A DNA stretch of 16,464 nucleotides from the NCBI GenBank assembly GCA_041167105.1, contig JBEEGX010000162.1:1-16464 (forward strand). Direction: 5' to 3'. Below are positions 1 to 8,937 of this stretch, piece after piece. The notes below the pieces were generated by a model that saw nothing but the letters and a program-made list of their open reading frames with translations, was not told the origin of the DNA and searched no databases. A program made the position numbers and the translations under genes. Source of the stretch: JAJPGZ01 sp041167105. GTDB lineage: Bacteria; Verrucomicrobiota; Verrucomicrobiia; Chthoniobacterales; UBA10450. Each line of letters starts with the position of its first letter. The first letter of the stretch is position 1.

Positions 1-1744
1 CTACTCGCACCACTACGGGTTCGAGCTCCACGACATCCACCTTTTCCATTTCGGGAACGGCCGCGAGCCATCCGGCAGTGCTGCCCGTTCCTAAACCGAT
101 GACCATCGCTTTGGTTGGATGCGGATGAAGGGCCGCCCCGATTAACCCGCTCATGATCTGCGTGCCGGCGTCATGCTTGGCATTCCCATCGGAGCGTCCG
201 TTGACGATGAAGGCAAAGCTGTCTGCACTCGCCAATGCAACGCTGCTTTCGATTCCATCTACCTCCCACGCCACCCGCCGACGAACTCCGTTCACCACAT
301 CGTGCATTTCGTTAGGCGAACTCTGATATTGCGAAAGACGGCCGACGCCGATCTCACTGTGACGCCAAAAGGCGGTTGGACCGGTGGCGTTCAACATCAG
401 CACCGCGAGTGCGATTGTGACAAAGGCGATAGAGGTGCGTGTCCAGTCGCGCCGTTCTTTTAAGGCGAAGATTGTGGCCGCTAGGGCCAAGGCTGCGAGT
501 AGGATGGTGACGATTCTCCAAACGCCTGGCGCCGAAAACATCGGCATGAAACCGAAACCTCCGGCGATGGAGCCTAACAATGCCCCGGTTGTGTTCCAGG
601 CGTAGGCCGCGCCGGTCTGCGCGCCGACAGATTTCCTTCCCTTACCGAGCAATGCAATCAAAAGTGGAAACTGCAATCCGGAAACGAAAGCGGCCGGAAA
701 GATCACGACGACACAAAGCGAAGTCCACGCGATAACGTGACCGAAAAAGCCGATCGTGCCGAGTGGTCGCAAAAGCATTGCCGCCATCGCGATCCGATCG
801 CCGAGTGCGTACGGTAGCGCGATGAAAAAGGCTTCGGCCGCGCATGTCAGCGCGAAAAATTGCAACGACGCCGCTCGCCTCAAACCAAACAGCGCATACG
901 CGCCGCCGCCGAGGCCGATTCCGAGAAGCGCGACCGCCAGAATCAATCCAAATGAAAATGTCGATCCTCCGAGCAGCGGCCCGAGCATCCGATACCACAC
1001 CAGTTCCATCAGAAAAAATGCGAACCCGACTAAACCGGCTGCAGCAAAAACAAACAGCGGAGCGGTCTGCGTTAGATCGACATCTTCCTTTTCGCGCGCC
1101 GGTTTTGATTGTGCCTTCGGTTCCTCGGTCGATTTCGAAAGTTGAATCGCGAGTAACGCAATGCCCACGTTTAGGATCGCCGCGAACCAAAGCGACAATC
1201 GATTGCCGAAATTCTCGAATAGAAAAAATGTTCCAACTACGGCGCCGGTGACAGCTCCGAGCGTGTTCGTTCCGTAAAGTAATCCGACCGCTCGCCGCGA
1301 AGTGTCATCCGGCGCGACTGCCGCGCGCGCCGCGGCCGGTAACGTGCCGCCCATTAGAAAAGTGGGCACTCCAAGGATGATCGCGGCCAGAATTAAGCGC
1401 ACGATTGTCCCCGCGAACATCCCCATCGCCTCCGTTCCACCGAGCGCGATGTAAAGCTGACGCGCCGCCCAAATCAAAAACGGCGAAATCGCCGCGCTCG
1501 CCGCAATCCACAATTCCAACTTCCCGTAATAAGCGAGCGGCTTCGTTTTTGTTTCGGAACGCCGGCCCAGAATTATTCCGCCAAAACCAATTCCCGCCAT
1601 GAACACTCCGAGCACTGCCGCCGATGCCGCCGTCGAAGCGCCAAAAATTAATCTGAATTCGCGCAACCAGGTCGTCTGATAAATCAACGCGCACAATCCG
1701 GATCCGAAAAGGAGCAGCGCCACAAGCCGAGTGCGAAGAGACAT
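1..1744 (-). CDS. Membrane protein with C-terminal spermidine-synthase-like domain (partial at left edge)
   Basis: I read this frame from the ATG at 1744 down to base 1 without a stop, giving 581 codons; the C-terminus lies outside the window. The first ~500 residues are very hydrophobic, with many membrane spans and glycine-rich turns typical of transporter-like N-termini fused to spermidine synthases. A soluble part follows, with the SAM/dcSAM-binding loop GLGTGSTAGWL near residue 545 and then VVELEP, the acidic strand end of a Rossmann-like methyltransferase fold. The preceding SDGNAKHDAGTQ resembles the family's substrate loop. The family (PF01564 fused to membrane domains) is common in environmental bacteria, but its substrate is mostly unproven, so real polyamine synthesis is uncertain. 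The start is 9 bases after the stop of the nuclease-like gene, so it is probably the third gene of the hemB operon. No Shine-Dalgarno is visible. Confidence 0.85.
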   Translation of the reverse strand, partial: MSLRTRLVALLLFGSGLCALIYQTTWLREFRLIFGASTAASAAVLGVFMAGIGFGGIILGRRSETKTKPLAYYGKLELWIAASAAISPFLIWAARQLYIALGGTEAMGMFAGTIVRLILAAIILGVPTFLMGGTLPAAARAAVAPDDTSRRAVGLLYGTNTLGAVTGAVVGTFFLFENFGNRLSLWFAAILNVGIALLAIQLSKSTEEPKAQSKPAREKEDVDLTQTAPLFVFAAAGLVGFAFFLMELVWYRMLGPLLGGSTFSFGLILAVALLGIGLGGGAYALFGLRRAASLQFFALTCAAEAFFIALPYALGDRIAMAAMLLRPLGTIGFFGHVIAWTSLCVVVIFPAAFVSGLQFPLLIALLGKGRKSVGAQTGAAYAWNTTGALLGSIAGGFGFMPMFSAPGVWRIVTILLAALALAATIFALKERRDWTRTSIAFVTIALAVLMLNATGPTAFWRHSEIGVGRLSQYQSSPNEMHDVVNGVRRRVAWEVDGIESSVALASADSFAFIVNGRSDGNAKHDAGTQIMSGLIGAALHPHPTKAMVIGLGTGSTAGWLAAVPEMEKVDVVELEPVVVRV

Positions 1745-1753
1745 AAATGATTT

Positions 1754-2485
1754 TCAGCGCGCCGAGAGGACTTCCTCGTACGTTATTTGAAATTCGCGAT
1801 TGAGCGCCCGGGTCCCGGCGGTGGCAATTCGCTGAAGAAAATAGATTCGCTCCTCCGCTGTCGTTTCATGCCAGATCGGTTTCCGCTTCATCTCAAGGCA
1901 TCCATTAAGATCGACAAGTGCGCCCCAGCCAAAAGGAATTTCCGATTCGCGAAATAATTCGCTCGTCACGACCAGAAAAAACACGTTGGCGCAGCGATAC
2001 CGCGAAAGCTTTTCGAACTTCGTCGCGTCAAACAGGCGATTCTGCAGCGCGCTCAACTCCCGCAACACGCGCGCGTAACCGCGATGCGGAATGGCGGCAA
2101 AGTTATGCGAATCGAATTCGGCAAAGAGCGAATCGGCGATGCGCTGCGCCGGATAATGCACACGCAAATGCTTTTCCAATACCTGGCGACGCCGATAGAC
2201 GCTCTCCAGCCGTGCGCGCATTGCTTTGCTGCAGCAATTGTCCCGGCGAAGATCGACAAGTGCTTGTTTGCATTCGAAGATCGCCGTCGTCCCGATTTCT
2301 TTCCCGTTAGGCCGATAGGCCGCCACATCGGCGCGATAACGACAGCGCGGCAGGCTCACTTCCAACGCGCAGGCGGAATAGCCATGCGCCTGCGCCCACA
2401 GGAGCGCCTGCTTTTTTAGTCGAAGATGAGTCGCGGTCTCACCCGTGCGAGGCGCACTGCCATTGTTCTTGCTTAGCGAGTCCAT
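1754..2485 (-). CDS. Small PD-(D/E)xK nuclease-like protein of unknown role
   Basis: This 243-residue protein starts at the ATG at 2485 (MDSLSKNNGS), which overlaps the last 13 bases of hemB; such overlap favours translational coupling and argues against the longer upstream frame inside hemB. I see a pattern typical of PD-(D/E)xK folds: E42, then RYRAD with D53, then AIFECK with E71 and K73, followed by D78 and D82. MmcB-like and related repair proteins show a similar 'R-x-R-A-D ... E-x-K ... D' order, so a DNA nuclease or nuclease-derived role is a reasonable inference. No other domain is recognisable. The C-terminal half is rich in Arg and aromatic residues. Two copies of the AAGATCGACA repeat lie within it (1907, 2249), both read as Val-Asp-Leu, and one of them encodes part of the putative active-site region after E71-x-K73. 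The function is not established. Confidence 0.8.
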   Translation of the reverse strand: MDSLSKNNGSAPRTGETATHLRLKKQALLWAQAHGYSACALEVSLPRCRYRADVAAYRPNGKEIGTTAIFECKQALVDLRRDNCCSKAMRARLESVYRRRQVLEKHLRVHYPAQRIADSLFAEFDSHNFAAIPHRGYARVLRELSALQNRLFDATKFEKLSRYRCANVFFLVVTSELFRESEIPFGWGALVDLNGCLEMKRKPIWHETTAEERIYFLQRIATAGTRALNREFQITYEEVLSAR

Positions 2486-3456
2486 TCCGCAAGCTCGCGC
2501 GCCCAATAGGTCGCGATCATATCGGCGCCGGCGCGTTTGAGCGAAGTCATTATCTCGAGCACGGCCGCGCGTTCGTCGACGAATCCTTTTTCGACAGCGG
2601 CCTTGATCATGGCGTATTCGCCACTGACGTGATAGACGGCGGTCGGTTTGCCGAAGCGCTCGTGCACGCGCCATAAGATGTCGATGTACGGCAACGCCGG
2701 TTTCACCATCAACACGTCCGCGCCTTCGTCGACATCGAGCGCGACTTCGCGCAACGCTTCATCCGCATTGGCGCAATCCATTTGATAAGAACGGCGATCG
2801 CCAAACTGCGGCGGACTTTCCGCGGCGTCGCGAAACGGTCCATAAAAAGCGGACGCGAATTTCGCCGCGTAACTCATGATGCCGGTGTCGGTGAATCCAT
2901 TGGCATCGAGCGCTTCGCGAATGGCGCCGATGCGCCCGTCCATCATGTCGCTCGGCGCGACCATGTCCGCGCCGGCGTGTGCGTGCGAGACAGCGGTTTT
3001 CACGAGAAGATCGACAGTCTCATCGTTGAGCACGTGGAAATGTTCGCCGTCAATGCGCGTGACGCCGCAATGCCCATGGCTCATGTATTCGCACAAACAC
3101 ACGTCGGTGATGACGACGACGTCGCAACATTTCGATTTAATCGCGCGCACGGCTTTTTGCACGACTCCGTCCTCGGCGTAGGCGCCGCTGGCCTGTTCGT
3201 CTTTGTCGCGTGGAATTCCAAAAAGCAGGACGGCTTGCAGGCCGAGATCGTGCGCGCGCTGCGCTTGATCGACAATTTCTCCTAACGAATACTGCGACAC
3301 GCCCGGCATGGATGCGATCGGGCGTTCCTTGTCGATGCTCTCGCTAATGAAAAGCGGCAGAATGAAATCGTGCGCGGTCAGATTCGTTTCGCGGACGAGA
3401 TTGCGCAGAGCAGGGGAACGCCGCAGGCGGCGCGGGCGATGCACAATTTTTCGCAC
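2473..3456 (-). CDS. hemB: Delta-aminolevulinic acid dehydratase (porphobilinogen synthase)
   Basis: HemB joins two 5-aminolevulinate molecules to make porphobilinogen, the first common tetrapyrrole step, in the cytosol. The protein has 327 residues, normal for the family. The N-terminus RPRRLRRSPALRNLVRET is characteristic. The zinc-binding cysteines C120, C122 and C130 sit in DVCLCEYMSHGHCG, so this is the zinc-dependent type rather than the magnesium/aspartate type. The two active-site lysines are K199 (SYAAKFASAFYGPFRD) and the Schiff-base K252 (DVLMVKPALPYIDIL). Translation probably starts at GTG 3456, since the conserved N-terminus begins only a few residues later. It is the first gene of a leftward operon and is divergent from coaX across 38 bases. 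Its stop codon lies inside the next gene. Confidence 0.97.
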   Translation of the reverse strand: MRKIVHRPRRLRRSPALRNLVRETNLTAHDFILPLFISESIDKERPIASMPGVSQYSLGEIVDQAQRAHDLGLQAVLLFGIPRDKDEQASGAYAEDGVVQKAVRAIKSKCCDVVVITDVCLCEYMSHGHCGVTRIDGEHFHVLNDETVDLLVKTAVSHAHAGADMVAPSDMMDGRIGAIREALDANGFTDTGIMSYAAKFASAFYGPFRDAAESPPQFGDRRSYQMDCANADEALREVALDVDEGADVLMVKPALPYIDILWRVHERFGKPTAVYHVSGEYAMIKAAVEKGFVDERAAVLEIMTSLKRAGADMIATYWARELAEWTR

Positions 3457-3494
3457 GGGACGAGGCTACGTGTTCGGCTAAAGTCCCGCAAGCC
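3457..3494. promoter_or_regulatory. Divergent intergenic gap hemB/coaX
   Basis: Only 38 bases separate the two divergent GTG starts, so core promoter elements for both genes must lie here or extend into the neighbouring coding regions. I see no convincing -10/-35 pair and no Shine-Dalgarno in either direction. The call rests on gene geometry alone. Confidence 0.35.
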
Positions 3495-4232
3495 GTGGCC
3501 CAATACCTTTTGATCGACATCAGCAATTCGTTCACGAAGCTGGCGTTTTCGTCGCCGGCGAAAATCGCGAAGTCGTCGCGAATACCGACTGCGAAGTTGA
3601 GCGCGCGTTACGTGCGGGAGTTGTTAGGCCGGGGCAAGATCGACATGGTGATTGTGTCGTCGGTCGTGCCGAAGAAAGATCGCGTCATTCGAGCGGCGGC
3701 CGGCAAAACAAAAATTCTTTGGATCAATGCGCGGACGAATCTCGGCGTCGGCATTGATTATCCGAACCGCAAAACGATTGGGGCCGATCGGTTGGCGAAT
3801 GCGGCGGCGGTCGCGGAATTGTTTGGCTATCCGGCCATCGTGGTCGATTTCGGAACGGCGGTGACGTTCGACATTGTTTCGGAAGATCGACAATACATTG
3901 GCGGCGTGATCGCTCCGGGATTGGAGGCGATGACGAATTTTCTTTATCAACGCACGGCCTTGCTGCCGAAGTTGTCGCTGAAAGAACCGCGCCGCGCGAT
4001 TGGAAGATCGACCATCGAAGCGATGCGGGCGGGCGCGATTTTCGGTTATCGCGGATTAGTCCGGGAAATTTTGCAGCGGATTATGGCGGAGCGTTTTGCG
4101 CGCAGAAAAGTGCGGGTGATCGCGACCGGCGGATATGCGGGATTGATCGCGCGGCAGTTGCCGGAGATCGAAGCGGTGCATCCGAATCTCACGCTGGAAG
4201 GGTTGCGCATCGTCGCGAATTTGAACCAATAA
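3495..4232 (+). CDS. coaX: Type III pantothenate kinase
   Basis: CoaX phosphorylates pantothenate, the first step of coenzyme A synthesis. The protein has 245 residues, a usual length, and starts at GTG 3495. ASKHA-fold motifs are visible in order: an N-terminal phosphate loop LIDISNSFTK (residues 6-15), GADR at 96-99 containing the proposed catalytic aspartate D98, VVDFGTAVTFD at 116-126, and GGVIAPGL. The first loop usually reads D-x-G-N-(T/S)-x-x-K; here the glycine is a serine (S10), a small departure that leaves D8, N11 and K15 intact. The gene is divergent from hemB and has a repeat copy six bases after its stop (TGTCGATCTT at 4238). It also holds repeat copies at 3636 and 3883 and a near-copy at about 4003. 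Confidence 0.95.
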   Translation: MAQYLLIDISNSFTKLAFSSPAKIAKSSRIPTAKLSARYVRELLGRGKIDMVIVSSVVPKKDRVIRAAAGKTKILWINARTNLGVGIDYPNRKTIGADRLANAAAVAELFGYPAIVVDFGTAVTFDIVSEDRQYIGGVIAPGLEAMTNFLYQRTALLPKLSLKEPRRAIGRSTIEAMRAGAIFGYRGLVREILQRIMAERFARRKVRVIATGGYAGLIARQLPEIEAVHPNLTLEGLRIVANLNQ

Positions 4233-4334
4233 GAAGATGTCGATCTTGCGCGAATCTGCGGGCTGAAAATAGCGTCGCGATTGACGATTTTAGGCTTGTC
4301 ACAAAGTGCGGGCGACGGTTCTAATGAAAACGGC

Positions 4335-7300
4335 ATGAAGATCAGAAAATTCGCGGCGGTCGGCATCCTTGTATTCAGTTCTTTCGCGGCAAACAACGTC
4401 GCCCCCTCGAAAGCGGAACTCCAGACGATGTACGACAAGGCGTTTCGCGAATTCGACGCGAACAATTTCTCGGAAGCGTTGAAGCAACTGGACGCGATCG
4501 ACGCGCGCCAGCCCGATATCGCGGAGTCGCAAAATCTGCGCGGCGTGATTTTGATGCGCGAAGGAATTTTCGACAAAGCGGAAGCGGCTTTGCACGAGGC
4601 GTTGCGCACGGATCCGAAGTTCTGGAACGCACGCTTTAATCTGGCGGAGATTCCGTTCCTGCAAAAAAATTGGGCGGAAGCGCGGAAACGTTTTGAGGAA
4701 TTGCTTTCAAGCAATGCGGCCGAGCTGCAAGGCGAAGCGGCGCAGTTGATCCAATACAAGATTCTCCTGACCTATCTGCTCGAAGGGAAGGAGAACATGG
4801 TCGATGCGTTGCTGGCCAAGTTCGAGCTCTCGCCCGACACGCCGGCGGTGCATTACGCGAACGCCGCGATCGCGCTGCAAAAACAGGACGCAAACAAAGC
4901 CAAGGAATGGATGACGGCGGCCGAGAAGAATTTTTCGCCGCAACTGAATAAACTTTTTGCCGAGTCGCTGTATGAAATTGGCTGGCTCGAAAAACAGGCG
5001 GGGCAAAGCCGGGCCGCGTTAGAGATCACCAGCGCGTCGGAGAAAGCGGCGAAGACGAAGGCGTTTGCGCGTTCGCGTTACGAACAGGCGCAGCAGGCCC
5101 TCGGGCAACGCGATCTCGATACCGCGCGCAAATTCGTCGATGAAGCCGACGCGTCCGAGCCTAACCAGCCCGCGACTTTGAATCTGCGCGGCGAGATCAT
5201 GATGGAGCAGAAGCAGTTCGACGAAGCGGAGGCGACGTTCCGCAAAGCGCTCAAGATCGACAACAAGTTCCGGCAGGCGCAGTACAATCTCGCGCAACTG
5301 CCATTTAAGAAGAAGGACTACGCGAAAGCGCGGGATCGATTCGAGCAGTTGTTCTCGCAAACGCCCGGCGGCGATAGGAACCAGGCTGCGCAGCTCATCA
5401 AATACAAAATTTATCTGACGTTCCTGCTCGAAGGCAAAGACAGCCGCGCGCAGAAGATGATGGAGCAATTCCAGTTCACCGGCGACACGCCGGCGCTCTA
5501 CTACGCGCAAGCGGCGTGGGAGTTCAAACATAACAATCCCACGAAAGCGAACGATTGGATCACGTCCGCGAAAAAGATTTATTCGCCGGCGTTGAATGAC
5601 GTCTTCGGCGATTCCTTCTACGACCTTGGCTGGGTCCAGAGCGCGTCGATTGCCGGAAGTCCGGCGCCCGCTTCTGAAACCGCGGCGGCGGTCATGGCGG
5701 CGCAAACGGATTCGAGTCCAGCGATCGAGCCGAGCCCGATTCCTGGTACCACTGTCGCTGCGGCGAAGACACGCGCGACCAAGCCCGAAGCGCCTGCGTC
5801 ATCCAGCCCGATTGCTGGTATGGAAGCGACCACGACGCGCGCGAGCGAGGCACCTGCGGCTTTGGCAAATGCGCCAGCGATCGCTTCGAACCAATCGATT
5901 GCAGCCGGAACACCTGCGCGTCCCGAAGATATGCAATCGTCGGCCGCTCCGGCATTATCGCCCACGGTTGAGACGCCGGTTGCAGCCGCCCAGACGCGCG
6001 CTTCCGCTGCGCCGGTGCGTGAAACAGCGGTCGAAAACCAGCCTGCGCCGGTCGTTGCTGCAGCCTCGGCCACTCCGGCGACAGTGTTGGCCCCGGCGCG
6101 TGTGCGCGAATCGAGCCGCTCGAATCTTACCGCAACATTAGGTCGCTATGTCGATCTTCGCAGCGTAACTGTCGTCGGTCTCGTGATCGCCGGCGTTGGC
6201 TTGCTGATGTGGGTCATCGTTCCGGAAATTCGCCGCCGCGGAATGCGATTGCAGTTGCCCAAACAATCGCCAGTTCCCGCGACGGGTCCCGCGTTGTCGA
6301 ATGGCAATGGTTCTGCTTCGCAGGCGGTAATGAAGACACGTTTCGTCGGCGGCCCGCGTCAGGTCTCGCTGCAATTGAAAGCATCCGAACCGTCGCTTCG
6401 TCGCAGTTTGCGTCCGGCCACGAAGACGCCGCACATCGGCGCAGGATCGACAATCACCGCCGCCGCGCCCGTGATCGAACCTGAGATCGAGCGTGAAGCG
6501 CAGCGCGCCCCCGAACCGCAATTTGATTTCGCGCCGCCCGCCGTCGAACCGGCTTTCGAATCTGTTGGTCCGGTTATCGAACAGAACGCGGTGCTCGAAT
6601 CCGAGCCCGTCATCGCAGCTCCGACTACGCCCGAGATTTCCGAATCGGTTGCTCCAACTGCGCCAGCGCAATGGGATGAACCGATGCCCGCCGTCGTGCA
6701 GGACTTCGCGCCGCCGGCGCCAGAGCCAATTGCGCCCGAACCAGTCGCACCCGCTTCCGAACCCGAGGCAATTGTGCCCGAATCATTGGCACCCGCGCCG
6801 GAACCGGAGCCATTCGTTATGCCGTTCGAGCAACTTGAGCCGGAGTTTGAACCAATCGGCCAGGGTCAACCAGTGCCCTATCAAGTGCCGGTGTCGGAAA
6901 TCGACGCGCCTGTCACAACGGAGATGACAAAGCCCGAAGTGACGGATACAGTGCCGCCGATATCCGCGGATCTCGCCGCCGACGAAGTCATCGCTGCCCC
7001 CGAGGCGTTCCGTCAACCGGTCGAGACTCCCGTATTTGAACCACAAATTAGCGAGCCCCTAATCGTCCAACCAACCTACCAAGTTACCATGCCTGAACCT
7101 GTCCAAACGCCAGCCGCTCCCGGTATTCGCAATCCTGCGGCCGGAGGCGCGCAACCCGCCAGCACCATGCACACCGCTGTGCAGCTCACCTTCTCCTTCG
7201 AAATCGCTTCGATGCAATTGACGCCCACCTTCAAAATGGGCGCGCTGCAATTGCGACCGAGCTCGAAGGTCGTGACCATGCGCCTCGCGCCTTCGCAACA

Positions 7301-7736
7301 GCCGCAGCCGGCGATGAATCTTCAGGTCACATTCGAAATCTCGCGCATTCAACCGACAGGCGGTGGTCTCGGCACCGTGCGACTCACTCCGTCGCAGCAG
7401 CAACGTCCGCAAGTGACCGGCTCGCCTTCCTTCACGGTCGCGGGTTTGCAGTTGGTTTCGAACTTCGAAGCCGCACCGGTGCAATTAACGCCTTCGCAAT
7501 CCGCAGGCGTGCTCGTGACGAGCTCGTTCCAGATCGCGACGGTGGAATTCTCGCCGTCCTTCGAAATTGCTTCGATCGTGCTGAACGCGACCTCGAAACA
7601 AGTCGCTGTGCAATTGCCAGGCGCACCTACTGCCGATGGCGCGCCTTCGTTCGAGATCTCGAATCTCCAGCTCGGCGCCAGCGGCGACATCGGCATGATG
7701 CAGATCAATATGCTCGGTCAGGCTCCGCGTCGCTAA
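4335..7736 (+). CDS. Large TPR envelope protein with duplicated module, membrane span and C-terminal 11-residue repeats
   Basis: I chose ATG 4335 (MKIRKFAAVGILVFSSFAAN) because it gives a signal-peptide-like N-terminus; an upstream TTG frame (4281) would add 18 polar residues before it. The product is 1133 residues. Residues ~30-220 and ~245-435 are two copies of one TPR-containing module, offset by about 216 residues: compare RGVILMREGIFDKAEA with RGEIMMEQKQFDEAEA, and YKILLTYLLEGK with YKIYLTFLLEGK. An Ala/Pro/Thr-rich linker follows (~435-605), then one membrane span near 610-630 (VVGLVIAGVGLLMWVIV) and a basic flank. A long Pro/Glu-rich stretch comes next, then a repeat array at ~945-1120 of units like SFEIASMQLTP. 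TPRs bind proteins, so a scaffold role in the envelope is plausible; FimV-like proteins also combine TPR, a membrane span and an acidic low-complexity part, but in another order. Function unknown. Confidence 0.88.
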   Translation: MKIRKFAAVGILVFSSFAANNVAPSKAELQTMYDKAFREFDANNFSEALKQLDAIDARQPDIAESQNLRGVILMREGIFDKAEAALHEALRTDPKFWNARFNLAEIPFLQKNWAEARKRFEELLSSNAAELQGEAAQLIQYKILLTYLLEGKENMVDALLAKFELSPDTPAVHYANAAIALQKQDANKAKEWMTAAEKNFSPQLNKLFAESLYEIGWLEKQAGQSRAALEITSASEKAAKTKAFARSRYEQAQQALGQRDLDTARKFVDEADASEPNQPATLNLRGEIMMEQKQFDEAEATFRKALKIDNKFRQAQYNLAQLPFKKKDYAKARDRFEQLFSQTPGGDRNQAAQLIKYKIYLTFLLEGKDSRAQKMMEQFQFTGDTPALYYAQAAWEFKHNNPTKANDWITSAKKIYSPALNDVFGDSFYDLGWVQSASIAGSPAPASETAAAVMAAQTDSSPAIEPSPIPGTTVAAAKTRATKPEAPASSSPIAGMEATTTRASEAPAALANAPAIASNQSIAAGTPARPEDMQSSAAPALSPTVETPVAAAQTRASAAPVRETAVENQPAPVVAAASATPATVLAPARVRESSRSNLTATLGRYVDLRSVTVVGLVIAGVGLLMWVIVPEIRRRGMRLQLPKQSPVPATGPALSNGNGSASQAVMKTRFVGGPRQVSLQLKASEPSLRRSLRPATKTPHIGAGSTITAAAPVIEPEIEREAQRAPEPQFDFAPPAVEPAFESVGPVIEQNAVLESEPVIAAPTTPEISESVAPTAPAQWDEPMPAVVQDFAPPAPEPIAPEPVAPASEPEAIVPESLAPAPEPEPFVMPFEQLEPEFEPIGQGQPVPYQVPVSEIDAPVTTEMTKPEVTDTVPPISADLAADEVIAAPEAFRQPVETPVFEPQISEPLIVQPTYQVTMPEPVQTPAAPGIRNPAAGGAQPASTMHTAVQLTFSFEIASMQLTPTFKMGALQLRPSSKVVTMRLAPSQQPQPAMNLQVTFEISRIQPTGGGLGTVRLTPSQQQRPQVTGSPSFTVAGLQLVSNFEAAPVQLTPSQSAGVLVTSSFQIATVEFSPSFEIASIVLNATSKQVAVQLPGAPTADGAPSFEISNLQLGASGDIGMMQINMLGQAPRR

Positions 7737-7758
7737 GCGAACGACAAAACCATTTACG

Positions 7759-7793
7759 AAACGGCAGCCGAAATTCGGCTGCCGTTTTTGTTT
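7759..7793 (+). terminator. Rho-independent terminator of the TPR protein gene
   Basis: A perfect 13-base-pair stem (7759-7771 with 7775-7787, core ACGGCAGCCGA) closes a 3-base loop and runs into TTTTTGTTT. It starts 22 bases after the stop codon at 7736. The convergent aminopeptidase gene ends at 7825, so the hairpin may also halt leftward transcripts, although the T-run on that strand is much poorer. Confidence 0.92.
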
Positions 7794-7798
7794 AGCGT

Positions 7799-7823
7799 AA
7801 GATCGACAATCGCAAGATCGACA
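7799..7823. repeat. Tandem pair of the AAGATCGACA repeat between convergent genes
   Basis: Two full copies (7799-7808 and 7814-7823) lie head to tail with 15-base periodicity. Read on the minus strand they follow directly after the stop codon TAG (7825-7827) of the aminopeptidase gene, whose stop is formed by the right flank of the second copy. This is one of three such pairs in the window. Confidence 0.9.
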
Positions 7824-7824
7824 T

Positions 7825-8925
<1,101 letters not shown>

Positions 8926-8937
8926 CGCGAGTTACGA

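Noticed and set aside
642..1694. Arg-rich minus-strand frames within the first 1.7 kb
   Set aside because: They overlap, in other phases, the continuous membrane-protein frame that runs from 1744 to the left edge and ends in a spermidine-synthase SAM loop.
4233..4334. Terminator or promoter between coaX and the TPR gene
   Set aside because: Apart from one repeat copy at 4238 I see no hairpin with a T-run and no convincing promoter hexamers.
5019..5705. A 228-codon open frame on the minus strand
   Set aside because: Antisense to the clearly duplicated TPR modules; its Arg/Leu-rich composition reflects the complement of TPR codons.
7799..7823. Possible CRISPR array or small repeat-spacer locus
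   Set aside because: The repeat is only 10 bases, occurs singly or in pairs across genes and lacks regular 30-40 base spacers; no cas gene is present.
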